64,000 bases of DNA from Phenylobacterium sp. LH3H17 (GTDB lineage Bacteria; Pseudomonadota; Alphaproteobacteria; Caulobacterales; Caulobacteraceae), in NCBI RefSeq assembly GCF_024298925.1, contig NZ_CP101283.1, positions 2,609,001 to 2,673,000 on the forward strand, given 5' to 3'. A program made the position numbers and the translations under genes. Of the stretch, positions 9,373 to 18,512 are shown in pieces (positions within the stretch are counted from its first letter, which is position 1; every line of letters begins with the position of its first letter). The notes under the pieces are model-generated. The model was not told the origin of the DNA and did not search any database. It was given only the letters and a program-made list of their open reading frames with translations.

Positions 9373-9455
9373 GGGTCCGCCGCCGGTGGGAGTTAGGCGG
9401 CTTTCTCTAGAGCGCGTTGGCTATGGGGCCAACCCCTCGCCGTCGTACCGCCACC

Positions 9456-9592
9456 AGATGCTCCCCCTCTGGGGGAGCTGTCGGCGAAGCCGACTGAGGG
9501 GGACTTTGACTCTCCTCTGCGCGCTTCAACCCCCTCCACCGCTTCGCGGTCCCCCTCCCCCAAATCGCGCTGCGCGCCGGGGGAGGATCTGG
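9456..9592. repeat. GC-rich palindromic intergenic repeat (tatC-serS), copy A
   Basis: The gap between tatC and serS contains a palindrome CTCCCCCTCTGGGGGAG near 9461-9477 and a second block with CCCCTCCCCCAAATCGCGC. Read on the minus strand, the second block gives AGATCCTCCCCCGGCGCGC followed by AGCGCGATTTGGGGGAGG. A closely similar block occurs at 26135-26167, so this is a dispersed repeat family, probably non-coding. Confidence 0.7.
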
Positions 9593-9598
9593 GCGGCG

Positions 9599-10525
9599 CT
9601 AGACCGGAACGATGTCGGTCCCGGCCTCGTCCTCGCGGCGGCGGGCGCGTTCGATCAGGCGCACGCACCAGATCGAGATTTCGTAGAGCAGGATGATCGG
9701 CAGGGCGAGCATGGTCTGGCTGATCGGGTCGGGCGGGGTGACCACGGCGGCGACCACGAAGACCGCCACGATGGCGTAGCGCCGGCCGGCCTTCAGCATG
9801 TCCGACGAAACGATCCCGGCCATGCCCAGCAGGGTCAGCACCACCGGCAACTGGAAGCAAAGGCCGAACGCCAGCAGCAGGGTGGTGACTAGGCTGAGAT
9901 AGTCCGAGACCTTGGGCAGCAGCTGCACCGAGACCTGGGCGTCGACGATCTGCTGGCTCAGCGAGAACCAGAGAACGAACGGCAGGATGATGTAATAGAC
10001 CAGCCCCGCCCCCATCAGGAACAGGGTCGGCGAGGCCAGCAGGAACGGCACGAAGGCCTTGCGCTCGCGCTTGTAGAGACCCGGCGCCACGAAGCCGTAG
10101 ACCTGCCAAGCCAGGACCGGGAAGGTCAGCACCACCGCCCCGAACCCGGCCAGCTTCAGCTTGGTGAAGAAGAACTCCAGCGGGGCGGTGAAGATCAGGT
10201 TGAGCTTGTCGCCCTCCGCCGAGGCCGGGACCTCGCGGGCGCCCACCAGGGCCAGGAAAAGGTCCCGTGTGCCTGCGAAGAATTTCCCGATGTCGAAGCC
10301 GCCCGCCTGTTCGGCATGAGCCACCTGCTCGGCGGCCAGCAGTTGGGAGGCGATGGCGAAGGGATGCAGCAGGAAGCGGTAGATCGGCTCGGAGAAACCG
10401 AAGCAGACCGCGAAGCCGACGAGCAAGGCGGCGACGCAGATGATCAGCCGTGAGCGCAGTTCGACCAGATGGTCGAGCAGGGGCGCCCGCGAAGCCTCGA
10501 TCTCGTCGTCATAGGAGTCGGTCAC
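9599..10525 (-). CDS. tatC: Sec-independent protein translocase TatC
   Basis: TatC, 308 residues, is the six-helix receptor of the twin-arginine export pathway. Diagnostic parts are LLDHLVELRSRLI at the N-terminus, the FFTKLKLAGF segment, FGLCFQLPVV and RRYAIVAVFVVAAVVTPPDPISQ near the fifth and sixth helices. It starts with GTG, which overlaps the tatB stop (GTGA). The long periplasmic loop between helices 1 and 2 is somewhat larger than in Escherichia coli, as is common in alphaproteobacteria. It is last in the tatA-tatB-tatC operon. Confidence 0.95.
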   Translation of the reverse strand: MTDSYDDEIEASRAPLLDHLVELRSRLIICVAALLVGFAVCFGFSEPIYRFLLHPFAIASQLLAAEQVAHAEQAGGFDIGKFFAGTRDLFLALVGAREVPASAEGDKLNLIFTAPLEFFFTKLKLAGFGAVVLTFPVLAWQVYGFVAPGLYKRERKAFVPFLLASPTLFLMGAGLVYYIILPFVLWFSLSQQIVDAQVSVQLLPKVSDYLSLVTTLLLAFGLCFQLPVVLTLLGMAGIVSSDMLKAGRRYAIVAVFVVAAVVTPPDPISQTMLALPIILLYEISIWCVRLIERARRREDEAGTDIVPV

Positions 10526-11004
10526 GCCTTGGCTCCAGCCTTGGCGGTCTTGGCGGCCTTGGGCTTGGTCGCCGTCTTGGCCTTGGCGACGGGCTTGGTC
10601 GCCGCCTTGCGAGCGCGCGGCTTGGGCTCCGGCGCGATCTGGGTCATCTCAACCGGCTCGGGCGCGGAGACCGTGGCCGGCGAGAAGCTCACCCCCGAAC
10701 CGTGCAAGCTGTTGCCGATCTCGTTGAAGACCTGGTCGACCTGGGCGTTGGAGGCGTCCAACGCCGCGGTGGTCTCGGTGAACTGGCCCTTGCGCATGGC
10801 CTCGACCTCCTTGCGCAGCTCGTCGAGCTCCGACTGGCGGGCCATCTCGTCGAAACTGGCGCGGAACTCGTTGGCCATCCCCCGCAGCTTGGCGGTGAAC
10901 TGGCCCAGCTTGCGCAGCATGAGGGGCAGGTCCTTGGGTCCCACCACGATCAGCGCGACCGCGGCGATGACCAGGAGTTCCAAACCGCCGACTTCGGGTA
11001 GCAT
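10522..11004 (-). CDS. tatB: Sec-independent protein translocase TatB
   Basis: TatB, 160 residues. It has an N-terminal membrane helix with MLPEVGGLELLVIAAVALIV, then GPKDLPLMLR, the hinge motif of TatB, an amphipathic helix, and a long Lys/Ala/Pro-rich tail (KPKAAKTAKAG). A TTG at 11022 would lengthen it by six residues, but the ATG at 11004 matches the usual MLP start. It binds twin-arginine substrates together with TatC. Confidence 0.93.
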   Translation of the reverse strand: MLPEVGGLELLVIAAVALIVVGPKDLPLMLRKLGQFTAKLRGMANEFRASFDEMARQSELDELRKEVEAMRKGQFTETTAALDASNAQVDQVFNEIGNSLHGSGVSFSPATVSAPEPVEMTQIAPEPKPRARKAATKPVAKAKTATKPKAAKTAKAGAKA

Positions 11005-11076
11005 CAGACGTCGCCTAAACAAGTAAGCCCGCGCCGATCAAGACCGGCGCGGGCGAATTCCACGGGGTCCGCCCGA

Positions 11077-11280
11077 TCAGCCGCGGGCTTCGTCCTTCTC
11101 GGTCTTCGGCAGGGGCTTGGAGGCGTCGGCCGTCGTCGGCTCGTCCTTCAGCCCGTCGCGGAAGGCCCGGATGCCCTTGGCGGCGTCGCCCATGATCCCC
11201 GACAGCTTGCCGCGGCCGCCGAACAGCAGCGCGACCACCGCGATGACGATGACCCAGTGAATCCAACTCATTGCGCCCAT
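11077..11280 (-). CDS. tatA: Sec-independent protein translocase TatA
   Basis: TatA, 67 residues, forms the oligomeric pore element of the Tat system. It has a single membrane helix ([16 protein letters not shown]), the [18 protein letters not shown] amphipathic region characteristic of TatA/E, and a charged tail. An internal Met (MSW) could also serve as start. It precedes tatB by 72 bases and follows scpB. Confidence 0.94.
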   Translation of the reverse strand: MGAMSWIHWVIVIAVVALLFGGRGKLSGIMGDAAKGIRAFRDGLKDEPTTADASKPLPKTEKDEARG

Positions 11281-11380
11281 GGCGACAAAACTCCTTCACG
11301 TCGGCGACCGATCCTGGCCGCGCGCCCGCCCCTCGTTCGTCGGGAATATAGTCAGTCGCGCGGCAAAGCGCCAACGCGTC

Positions 11381-12025
11381 CTAACGCCCCTGCTCTTCCT
11401 GACCCAGGAAGTCTGTATGAAATTCGGGCGCCTCGCCGTCGTCCAGCGGATCCTCGTCCGGAATCCCCACGCCGGGCGCGGGCACGGCGAAGTCCGGCGG
11501 CAGGTCCAGGCTGAGCAGGCCGGCGGCGCGCATGTCCGCCGCGCCGGGCAGATCGGCCAGGCTGGCCAGCCCATAGTGCTCGAGGAAGGCGTCGGTGGTG
11601 CCATAGGTGACGGGACGCCCCGGCGTGCGGCGCCGGCCGCGCATCCGCACGAGGCTGAGCTCCAGCAGCACGTCGAGGGTGCCGCGGCTGGCCTGCACCC
11701 CCCGCACGGCCTCGATCTCGGCCCGGGTCACCGGCTGGTGGTAGGCGATGATGGCCAGGGTCTCCTGGGCGGCCTTGGAGAGCCGCCGGGGCTCCTCGCG
11801 CTCCTCGGTCATCAGGAAGGCCAGGTCGGCGGCGGTCTGGAACCGCCAGCGGTCGGCCACGCAGGCCAGCTCGACCCCGCGGCCCTCATAGGTCTCCCGC
11901 AGGGCGGCGATGGCGGCCTCGATGTCGGAGCCTTCCGGCAGGCGCTTGGCCAGGTCGTCCAGGCTGAGCGGGCCGGCGGCGGCGAACAGCAGCGCCTCGA
12001 CCTGGCGTTCGGTGGCGCTCGTCAT
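11381..12025 (-). CDS. scpB: Segregation and condensation protein B
   Basis: ScpB, 214 residues, is the winged-helix dimer of the SMC-ScpAB condensin. It has VEALLFAAAGPLSLDDLAKRLP at the N-terminus and the core ETLAIIAYHQPVTRAEIEAVRGV, which is diagnostic, followed by YGTTDAFLEHYGL. Its ATG overlaps the scpA stop by four bases. A low-complexity acidic tail ends the protein. Confidence 0.95.
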   Translation of the reverse strand: MTSATERQVEALLFAAAGPLSLDDLAKRLPEGSDIEAAIAALRETYEGRGVELACVADRWRFQTAADLAFLMTEEREEPRRLSKAAQETLAIIAYHQPVTRAEIEAVRGVQASRGTLDVLLELSLVRMRGRRRTPGRPVTYGTTDAFLEHYGLASLADLPGAADMRAAGLLSLDLPPDFAVPAPGVGIPDEDPLDDGEAPEFHTDFLGQEEQGR

Positions 12026-12828
12026 ACGGCGGCTCGCTTACAGGCGCGCAGATAGAGGTCGGCGAAGGCCTCCAGCTGGCGGACCTCCATGGCGCCTTCC
12101 TTCACCAGCTCCAGGCCGGCTGAGAGGGTCGACGCCGTATAGGAAGCCTGGCTCGGTCCCTCGCCGGAGGGCTTCAGTGGGGCCACCCCCGAGAGCGGGG
12201 TCCAGCGATCCAGGTCGGGCAGCATGTGGCGCAGGCGGTCGCGGGCGTCCTCCAGCGGATAGGCCTGGGGCGCGCGGGGCGTGTAGTGGCGCCCCTGTTC
12301 CTTGCGGCGCTGGTCGATATAGGCGCTCATAAGGCCGTAGAGGTCGCCTTCCAGCCGGGCGGACGGGATCACCTTGATGGCCTCGGGATCGCCGCGCACG
12401 AAGACTTCCTGACGTAGCTTGGGCCGGTCGCGCAGCGCCTCGGAAGCCTCGCGCATGGCGTCCAGCTTGGCCAGGCGGAAGGCGAGATGCGCGGCCATCT
12501 CCTCGGCCGGCGGTTCCTCGGCCTTCGGGCGGTCGGGCTTGGGCAGCAGCAGGCGCGACTTCAGATAGGCCAGCCACGAGGCCATCACCAGATAGTCGGC
12601 GGCCAGGGAGAAGCGCACCTTTCGGGCCTGCTGTACGAAGGACAGGTACTGCTCGGCCAGCTTCAGGATCGAGAGCTGCATCAGGTCGACCTTCTGGGTC
12701 CGCGCCAGGGCCAGCAGCACGTGCAGCGGTCCCTCATAGCCGTCCAGGTCGATGATCAGGGCCTCGCCGTCCTCGGCCGCGGTGGTGGCGGCCTCGAAGT
12801 CGAGATTGGGTTGGAAGGTGTTGCTCAT
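12022..12828 (-). CDS. scpA: Segregation and condensation protein A
   Basis: ScpA (kleisin), 268 residues, bridges SMC heads. It contains the N-terminal signature DLDGYEGPLHVLLALARTQKVDLM and YLVMASWLAYLKSRLLLP; the C-terminal winged helix includes FADLYLRAC. The ATG at 12828 overlaps the nagZ stop (ATGA); a GTG three codons upstream is possible but less likely. Position between nagZ and scpB is the usual alphaproteobacterial arrangement. Confidence 0.95.
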   Translation of the reverse strand: MSNTFQPNLDFEAATTAAEDGEALIIDLDGYEGPLHVLLALARTQKVDLMQLSILKLAEQYLSFVQQARKVRFSLAADYLVMASWLAYLKSRLLLPKPDRPKAEEPPAEEMAAHLAFRLAKLDAMREASEALRDRPKLRQEVFVRGDPEAIKVIPSARLEGDLYGLMSAYIDQRRKEQGRHYTPRAPQAYPLEDARDRLRHMLPDLDRWTPLSGVAPLKPSGEGPSQASYTASTLSAGLELVKEGAMEVRQLEAFADLYLRACKRAAV

Positions 12829-13847
12829 GCCGCCCACCGGCCTTCGAACGCGGCGTCGAAGCGGGCGCGGGCCTCATGGACGTCGAAGGGCTCGGGCGTC
12901 CTGGCGACGCGCGCCAGGGCGGACCTGGCCCGGCGCAGGGCTCGACCCGACAGGGTCTTGGTCCCGGAAACCACCGCCTTCATCTCGGCCATGTCGCCGT
13001 TGCAGTGCAGGACCACGTCGCAGCCGGCGGCCAGGGCGGCGCGGGCGCGATCGGCGAAACCGCCGCCCAGGGCCTTCATGGAGAGGTCGTCGCTCATCAC
13101 CAGTCCGTCGAAGCCGATGGCCCCACGGATCACCTGGCGTAGGACCTTCCTCGAGGTGGTGGCGGGCTGCTTCGGGTCGATCGCCGTGTAGACAACGTGC
13201 GCCGTCATCGCCATCGGCATGTCCGACAGCATCCGGAACGGCGCGAAGTCACGGGCCTCGAGATCTTCGTAGGGAGCGTCCACCACCGGCAGGGCCTGGT
13301 GGCTGTCTGCCATCGCACGTCCGTGACCTGGAATGTGCTTGATGACCGGCAGCACGCCCCCGGCGATCAGGCCCTCGCAGGCGGCGCGGCCCAGGACGGC
13401 CACGCCCTCGGGGCTGCGGGCGTAGGCGCGGTCGCCGATCACCGCATGGGCGCCCTCCACCGGCACGTCCAGCACCGGCAGGCAGTCGACATTGATGCCG
13501 AGGCCGGCCAGGTCATGCGCCAGCAGCCGCGCGCCGAGGCGAGCGATCTCGCGGCCCAGCAGAAGGTCGTTGGCGGGCAGTTCGCCATAGGCGCGGCTCG
13601 GCGGATAGCGCCGCCAGTGCGGCGGGCCCAGGCGCTGCACGCGCCCACCCTCCTGGTCGATCAGCACCGGGGCGTCGGGACGATCGACGGTGGCCCGCAG
13701 GTCGTCCACCAGACGTCGCACCTGGTCGGGGCTCTCGATGTTGCGCGCGAAGAGGATGAACCCCCAGGGCGCGATATCGGCGAAGAAGGCCTTCTCCTCC
13801 CGGGAGAGGACCTTGCCGGAACAGCCGAGGATCGACGCGTTGGTCAC
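12825..13847 (-). CDS. nagZ: Beta-N-acetylhexosaminidase NagZ
   Basis: A family GH3 cytosolic enzyme, 340 residues, that removes N-acetylglucosamine from anhydromuropeptides in peptidoglycan recycling. Key segments are LIDQEGGRVQRL, the substrate loop KHIPGHG followed by DSH, which carries the catalytic Asp-His pair of NagZ, and VMSDDLSMKAL with the nucleophile Asp. The start is GTG and shares its first G with the TAG stop of the SPOR gene (TAGTG), so translation is likely coupled. Confidence 0.94.
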   Translation of the reverse strand: MTNASILGCSGKVLSREEKAFFADIAPWGFILFARNIESPDQVRRLVDDLRATVDRPDAPVLIDQEGGRVQRLGPPHWRRYPPSRAYGELPANDLLLGREIARLGARLLAHDLAGLGINVDCLPVLDVPVEGAHAVIGDRAYARSPEGVAVLGRAACEGLIAGGVLPVIKHIPGHGRAMADSHQALPVVDAPYEDLEARDFAPFRMLSDMPMAMTAHVVYTAIDPKQPATTSRKVLRQVIRGAIGFDGLVMSDDLSMKALGGGFADRARAALAAGCDVVLHCNGDMAEMKAVVSGTKTLSGRALRRARSALARVARTPEPFDVHEARARFDAAFEGRWAA

Positions 13848-14662
13848 TATCTCACGAAGCAGTTCTTGCCCGCGGCCTTGAGTTGATTGCAGAAATCCGT
13901 CGCCGCCTGGCGGGAGGCGAAGCCGGTGACGGTGGTGCGGAACAGGGTCGAGCCGTCCTTTTGGATCTGCTCCACGCGCTTGCCCTTCCCGGCCGCGAGG
14001 CCCGGTGCGACCTTGGCCGCGTCGTTCCAGCCCTTGTCGGCCAGCGCCTGGGACGAGAAGGCGCCGATCTGGACGGCGGCCCCGCCCGTCGTGGCGGCGG
14101 GCTTGGGCGCGGGCGCGGCGGCCTTCGGTGGCGGCGCGACCGCGACGGTCTTCGGGGCCGGAGCCGCGGCCTTGGGGGCCGGGGCCGGCGGCGGCGGGGC
14201 GATGGCGGGTTTCAACGCGGGCGCGGACGGAAGGGCGGCCACAGGGCCGGAGGTCACCGGAGCGCTCGGCGCGGGCTTGGGCGGCGGCTGGACGACCACC
14301 GGATCGGGACGCGGCTGTGGCGCCTCCGGGGGATCGATGAACGTGGGGCCGGCGGCGTCGGGAGGGCCGTCCTCGGCGCGATAGATCTGCAGGCCCGCGG
14401 CCGGATCGGTGGGCTGGGCCTCAGCGGGCGGCGGGGCCTTCAGCTCGCCCAGCGGCGAACCCACGGTCTGCGGCGGCGCGCCCGCCTCGCGGACGCCGGA
14501 GCGGTAGAAGAGCACGATGGCGATCACCAGCAGGATCAGCACGATGGCGCTGATGATCAGCATCAGGGGCGCCGGCTTGGATCCCCGCACGGGCTGGCGC
14601 GCGTCGAAGCTCAAAGGCGCGTCGGTCGGGGGGGCGTAGGCGCCGCGGTCAGGGTCGGACAT
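13847..14662 (-). CDS. SPOR-domain membrane protein
   Basis: A 271-residue protein with one membrane helix at about 33-56 (LMLIISAIVLILLVIAIVLF), a long Pro/Ala linker, and a C-terminal SPOR domain (about 195-271; GAAVQIGAFSSQALADKGW and FCNQLKAAGKNCFVR). SPOR domains bind denuded glycan strands at the division septum. It heads the run SPOR-nagZ-scpA-scpB. In Caulobacter relatives an argS gene is usually found just upstream; none is present here. Confidence 0.85.
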   Translation of the reverse strand: MSDPDRGAYAPPTDAPLSFDARQPVRGSKPAPLMLIISAIVLILLVIAIVLFYRSGVREAGAPPQTVGSPLGELKAPPPAEAQPTDPAAGLQIYRAEDGPPDAAGPTFIDPPEAPQPRPDPVVVQPPPKPAPSAPVTSGPVAALPSAPALKPAIAPPPPAPAPKAAAPAPKTVAVAPPPKAAAPAPKPAATTGGAAVQIGAFSSQALADKGWNDAAKVAPGLAAGKGKRVEQIQKDGSTLFRTTVTGFASRQAATDFCNQLKAAGKNCFVR

Positions 14663-14756
14663 CGAAGGCCTCGAATAGTCTCGGCCGGGTCGCGAATCGC
14701 GCCCGGTTTCGGGTCAGTCTACCGAAGGCGACCCGACTCCGAACCTTCCGGAACGG

Positions 14757-15923
14757 CTAGTTCCAGACGTCGAGGTGGAAAAGTCGGCGGTGCTCTTCGA
14801 TGGCGTAGCGGTCGGTCATGCCGGCGATGTAGTCGCACACCACCCGGGCGCGGCCGGTCTCGTCGCGGTTCTGCGACCGGGCGAACCACTCCGTCGGCAG
14901 GACATCGGGTTCCGCCATGAACAACTGGAACATCTCGGCCAGAATACGGCGGGCCTGGCTGCGGGTGCGATTGACCTTCCAGTGGCGGTACATCCGGCTC
15001 ATCAGGAATTCGCGCAGGCGAGAGAGATCCTCGAGCATGTCGCGGGAAAAGGCCACCAGGGCGTGGTCGAGATTTCGCACCTCCTCGGCGGAGGAGACCT
15101 TGGACGCCACCGCGCGACGATTGGTCTCGGCCAGCACGTCCTCGACCATGGCCCCGATCATCCGGCGCACCGCCTCCAGGCGGGTGATGCCGGGATCGAG
15201 GTCGGGATAGTCCCTGTAGACCGTCGCCAGGATCGGCCCGATCAGCGGCACGTCCAGCAGTTCCTTGAGGTCGAACAGGCCCGCCTGCACCCCGTCGTCG
15301 ACGTCGTGGTTGTTGTAGGCGATGTCGTCGGCGAGCGCGGCGACCTGGGCCTCAGCCGAGGCCCAGGTCCCGAGGCCCAGGTCGTATTCGGCGTCGAACT
15401 CGGTGATCGCCTTCCAGGACGGCCGGGCCAGCTTCTCGGTCACCGGGCCGTTGTGCTTGATCACCCCTTCCAGGGTTTCCCAGGTGAGGTTGAGGCCTTC
15501 CCAGCGCGGGTAGCGGCGCTCCAGCTTGGTGACCACCCGGAAGGTCTGCACATTGTGGTCGAAGCCGCCGTAGGGCTCCATCTGCACCTGCAGCTCGTCC
15601 TCCCCGGCGTGGCCGAAGGGCGGATGGCCGAGGTCATGGGCGAGCGCGATGGTCTCGGCCAGGTCCGGCTCCAGGCCGAGCGCCGTGGCCAGGGAGCGCG
15701 CCACCTGGGCCACCTCCAGGGAATGGGTCAGGCGGGTGCGGAAGTGGTCGCCCTCGTGAGCCACGAAAACCTGGGTCTTCTCCTTCAGCCGGCGGAAGGC
15801 GGTGGCGTGGATGATGCGGTCGCGATCACGGGCGAACGGCGTGCGGGTGCGGCTCTCCGGCTCGGCGATCTTGCGCCCCAGCGAGAGGGCGGCGTCTTCG
15901 GCATAGGGAGCGCGGGCGACCAT
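14757..15923 (-). CDS. dgt: Deoxyguanosinetriphosphate triphosphohydrolase-like protein
   Basis: A dNTP triphosphohydrolase of the HD superfamily, 388 residues. Visible are [22 protein letters not shown], the H..HD metal-binding set [14 protein letters not shown] and [16 protein letters not shown], and [16 protein letters not shown]. The frame is open further upstream, but starts before 15923 would intrude into the erpA promoter region; the ATG at 15923 gives the usual family N-terminus. Divergent to erpA with 79 bases between. It is thought to control dNTP pools. Confidence 0.92.
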   Translation of the reverse strand: MVARAPYAEDAALSLGRKIAEPESRTRTPFARDRDRIIHATAFRRLKEKTQVFVAHEGDHFRTRLTHSLEVAQVARSLATALGLEPDLAETIALAHDLGHPPFGHAGEDELQVQMEPYGGFDHNVQTFRVVTKLERRYPRWEGLNLTWETLEGVIKHNGPVTEKLARPSWKAITEFDAEYDLGLGTWASAEAQVAALADDIAYNNHDVDDGVQAGLFDLKELLDVPLIGPILATVYRDYPDLDPGITRLEAVRRMIGAMVEDVLAETNRRAVASKVSSAEEVRNLDHALVAFSRDMLEDLSRLREFLMSRMYRHWKVNRTRSQARRILAEMFQLFMAEPDVLPTEWFARSQNRDETGRARVVCDYIAGMTDRYAIEEHRRLFHLDVWN

Positions 15924-16002
15924 GATGTCTCTGCGTGAAGCCGGCCCCTTGGTGGAAGCCCTTGGCGAACTCATATAGGCAGGGCAAAGGTTTGCCAAAG
16001 TC

Positions 16003-16335
16003 ATGACCAGTACCGACCTGACCCTCTCCCCCGCCGCCGCCAGGCGGCTGCACGATCTCGGCGCGGCCGAGGGCCGGCCCTTGATGCTGCGCGTCGCCGT
16101 CGAGGGGGGCGGCTGCTCCGGATTCCAGTACCAGTTCGATCTCGTGGACGAGGCCCAGCCCGACGACCTGCGGATCGAACGCGACGGCGCGGCCGCGCTG
16201 GTGGACGAGATGTCCCTGGTGCTGCTGAAGGGCTCGGAGATCGACTATGTGGACGAGCTGGCGGGCGCCGAGTTCAAGGTCCGCAATCCCAACGCCAAGT
16301 CCAGCTGCGGCTGCGGTGTCAGCTTCTCCATCTAA
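16003..16335 (+). CDS. erpA: Iron-sulfur cluster insertion protein ErpA
   Basis: An A-type Fe-S carrier, 110 residues. The three conserved cysteines are Cys38 (GGGCSGFQY) and Cys102/Cys104 (SSCGCGVSF). The body reads like ErpA/IscA with [23 protein letters not shown]. It delivers clusters to apoproteins. Its stop codon overlaps the stop of the convergent gene (shared CTAA). Confidence 0.93.
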   Translation: MTSTDLTLSPAAARRLHDLGAAEGRPLMLRVAVEGGGCSGFQYQFDLVDEAQPDDLRIERDGAAALVDEMSLVLLKGSEIDYVDELAGAEFKVRNPNAKSSCGCGVSFSI

Positions 16336-17012
16336 GGCTTCGGCGGCGCAGGTGTCGGCGCCGGGGTGAAGTTGAAGCCATTGGGCCGTTCGAAGAGCGA
16401 CATGTCGGCCGGCAGGCCGATCTCATAGGTCAGGTAGCGGATCACCGACTTGGGCTGGTCATTCACGTAGAGGCCGACCGAGTAGATCTTTCGTGTCGCG
16501 CCGCGGGCGGCCGGCGGTCGCACCAGGAACTCGATCCGCTGCGCGCCGATGATCATCTGGTGCCGGACCAGCTTCGCGCCGCCCACCACGACTTTCCCCT
16601 GCGGCGTCGGCGCGTAGGCGTCGATGAAATCGAGTTCGCAGCCCAGCTCCAGCTCACCGAACAGGGGCGGGAGGTCCGGCCCCTGGAAGAGCGGCGCGCG
16701 GACCTCGAACACCGGACCGGGGTCCTGCGCGTGCTGTCCGGTCTTGGTGAAGCGGTTCACGACCCAGATGTCCGGCTCGCGGATCACCGTCAGGCGGTGC
16801 ATGCTGTTGGCGGGATCGGGGCCCTCGTCGATCCGCGCGAACAACCCGCCCAACCGGTGTATCATGCGCGGCCTGGCCTGGGGCGAGGCGGGGTCGAGGC
16901 CCGGGGTTGCGTTGACCGACCCCACGCGCACCATATTCTGGGGCGCGCAGACCGCGGCGAAGGCCGGCGAGCCCAACGAGAGCGCCAGGACGACGACAAA
17001 CCAACGCAACAT
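16332..17012 (-). CDS. Secreted protein of unknown function
   Basis: A 226-residue protein that I do not recognise. A signal peptide (LRWFVVVLALSLGSPAFA) is followed by a mature protein with two cysteines (VCAPQNMV and ELGCELDF) that could form a disulfide in the periplasm. The C-terminus is Pro/Ala-rich ([10 protein letters not shown]). No enzyme motif is visible. Codon use fits the neighbours, so it appears to be a resident gene. It is convergent with erpA and divergent from xthA. Confidence 0.75.
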   Translation of the reverse strand: MLRWFVVVLALSLGSPAFAAVCAPQNMVRVGSVNATPGLDPASPQARPRMIHRLGGLFARIDEGPDPANSMHRLTVIREPDIWVVNRFTKTGQHAQDPGPVFEVRAPLFQGPDLPPLFGELELGCELDFIDAYAPTPQGKVVVGGAKLVRHQMIIGAQRIEFLVRPPAARGATRKIYSVGLYVNDQPKSVIRYLTYEIGLPADMSLFERPNGFNFTPAPTPAPPKP

Positions 17013-17097
17013 TTCAGATGCCCCCGCTCAGGCGTCCGCGAGGGCTTGAGCGCCTCCCGCAGGACTTCTAGCGTCCCGGTCCGCAAGGGAGCCGTCA

Positions 17098-17877
17098 ATG
17101 CGAATCGCCACCTGGAACGTCAATTCGGTGAATGCGCGGCTGGAAACCGTGCTGCGCTGGTTCGAGGAGGCCTCGCCGGACGTCGCCTGCCTGCAGGAGA
17201 TCAAGTGCGTCGACGAGAAATTCCCCGCCGAAGCCTTCGAGCGGCTGGGCTACAACGTCGCCGTCCACGGCCAGAAGTCCTATAATGGCGTGGCCATGCT
17301 CTCGAAGACCCCGCTGGAGGACGTCCGCAAGGGCCTGCCGGGGGAGGACGAGGACGAGCAGGCCCGCTATCTGGAGGCGGTGGTCTCCGGGCCGACGCCG
17401 GTTCGGGTGGCCTGCATCTACCTGCCCAACGGCAACCCCATCGAGACCGACAAGTTCGGCTACAAGCTGCGCTGGATGGCCCGGCTGAAGGCCCATGCCC
17501 AGGAACTTTTGGCCTACGAAGAGCCGTTGGCCCTGGTGGGCGACTACAACGTCATCCCCGAAGCGCGCGACGCAGCCCATCCTAACAACTGGCTGGGCGA
17601 CGCCCTCTTCCAGCCGGAGAGTCGCGCGGCGTTCCGAGCCTTGAAGAACCTCGGGCTTACCGAGGCCTTCCTGGCGATCGACGGTTCCCCCGAGGCCTAC
17701 ACCTTCTGGGATTACCAAGCCGGGGCCTGGCAGCGGAACAACGGGATCCGAATCGACCACGCCCTTCTCTCACCCCAGGCCGCCGACCTGCTGCGCGGCT
17801 GCGTGATCCACCGCGACGTGCGCGGCTGGGACAAGCCCTCCGACCACGTTCCCGTGGTGGTCGAGCTGGACCTGTAG
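17098..17877 (+). CDS. xthA: Exodeoxyribonuclease III
   Basis: An AP endonuclease/3'-5' exonuclease of the EEP superfamily, 259 residues, acting in base excision repair. Catalytic segments are clear: ATWNVNSVNAR, CLQEIKC (metal-binding Glu), NGVAMLSK, VGDYNVIP (Asp-Asn pair), GIRIDHALLS and PSDHVPVVVEL (final Asp-His). The ATG at 17098 gives the standard MRIATWN start. The next gene begins six bases after its stop. Confidence 0.96.
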   Translation: MRIATWNVNSVNARLETVLRWFEEASPDVACLQEIKCVDEKFPAEAFERLGYNVAVHGQKSYNGVAMLSKTPLEDVRKGLPGEDEDEQARYLEAVVSGPTPVRVACIYLPNGNPIETDKFGYKLRWMARLKAHAQELLAYEEPLALVGDYNVIPEARDAAHPNNWLGDALFQPESRAAFRALKNLGLTEAFLAIDGSPEAYTFWDYQAGAWQRNNGIRIDHALLSPQAADLLRGCVIHRDVRGWDKPSDHVPVVVELDL

Positions 17878-17883
17878 GCGGAT

Positions 17884-18480
17884 ATGGGCGCGATCGAACT
17901 CATGGGCGTCGCGGCGAGCCTCAGCCTGTTGGCGGGCTGGCGGCTGTATGCCTGCGTGGCCGCCGTCGGGATCGCCATGCGGGTCGGGCTGCTGGACCTG
18001 CCCGACAAGATCGCGGCCCTCGACGTGCTCGCCAATCCCTGGGTGATCGGCGTCGCCGCGGTCGGCGCGATCGCTGAGCTGTTCGCCGACAAGGTCATGT
18101 GGCTCGACACCCTCTGGGACGGGGTCCACACCCTGATCCGGCCGCTGGGCGGCGCCCTCCTGGCCCTGGCGGTGATCGACGCCTCCGATCCGGCCTGGCA
18201 GGTGGCGGTCTTCCTGCTGGGCGGCGGCGCGGCCCTGCTCAGCCATGGCGCCAAGGCCGGCGCGCGGGCGGCGGTCAACGCCAGTCCCGAGCCTTTCAGC
18301 AACATGGCTGTCAGCACGGCCGAGGACGTCGCGAGCCTCGGCGGCCTTTGGCTGGTCCTCACCCAACCGGCCGCCGCCGTCGGCGTGGCGGTCTTTCTCG
18401 TGGTCGTGGTGGTCGTGCTGCTGATCGCAAGCTGGCGGATGCTGGCCGCCCTGCGCCGCTGGATGTCGCCTAGAGCTTGA
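17884..18480 (+). CDS. DUF4126-family membrane protein
   Basis: A 198-residue protein with four or five hydrophobic segments, including LMGVAASLSLLAGWRLYACVAA at the N-terminus and a long one near the C-terminus (VAVFLVVVVVVLLIAS). The pattern GLLDLPDKIAALDVLANPWVI and AELFADKVMWLDTLWD matches DUF4126. No function is known. It follows xthA by six bases and is probably co-transcribed with it. Confidence 0.75.
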   Translation: MGAIELMGVAASLSLLAGWRLYACVAAVGIAMRVGLLDLPDKIAALDVLANPWVIGVAAVGAIAELFADKVMWLDTLWDGVHTLIRPLGGALLALAVIDASDPAWQVAVFLLGGGAALLSHGAKAGARAAVNASPEPFSNMAVSTAEDVASLGGLWLVLTQPAAAVGVAVFLVVVVVVLLIASWRMLAALRRWMSPRA

Positions 18481-18512
18481 GCCCGGCCGGCAAACGCCGG
18501 TAGCGTGGGGCC

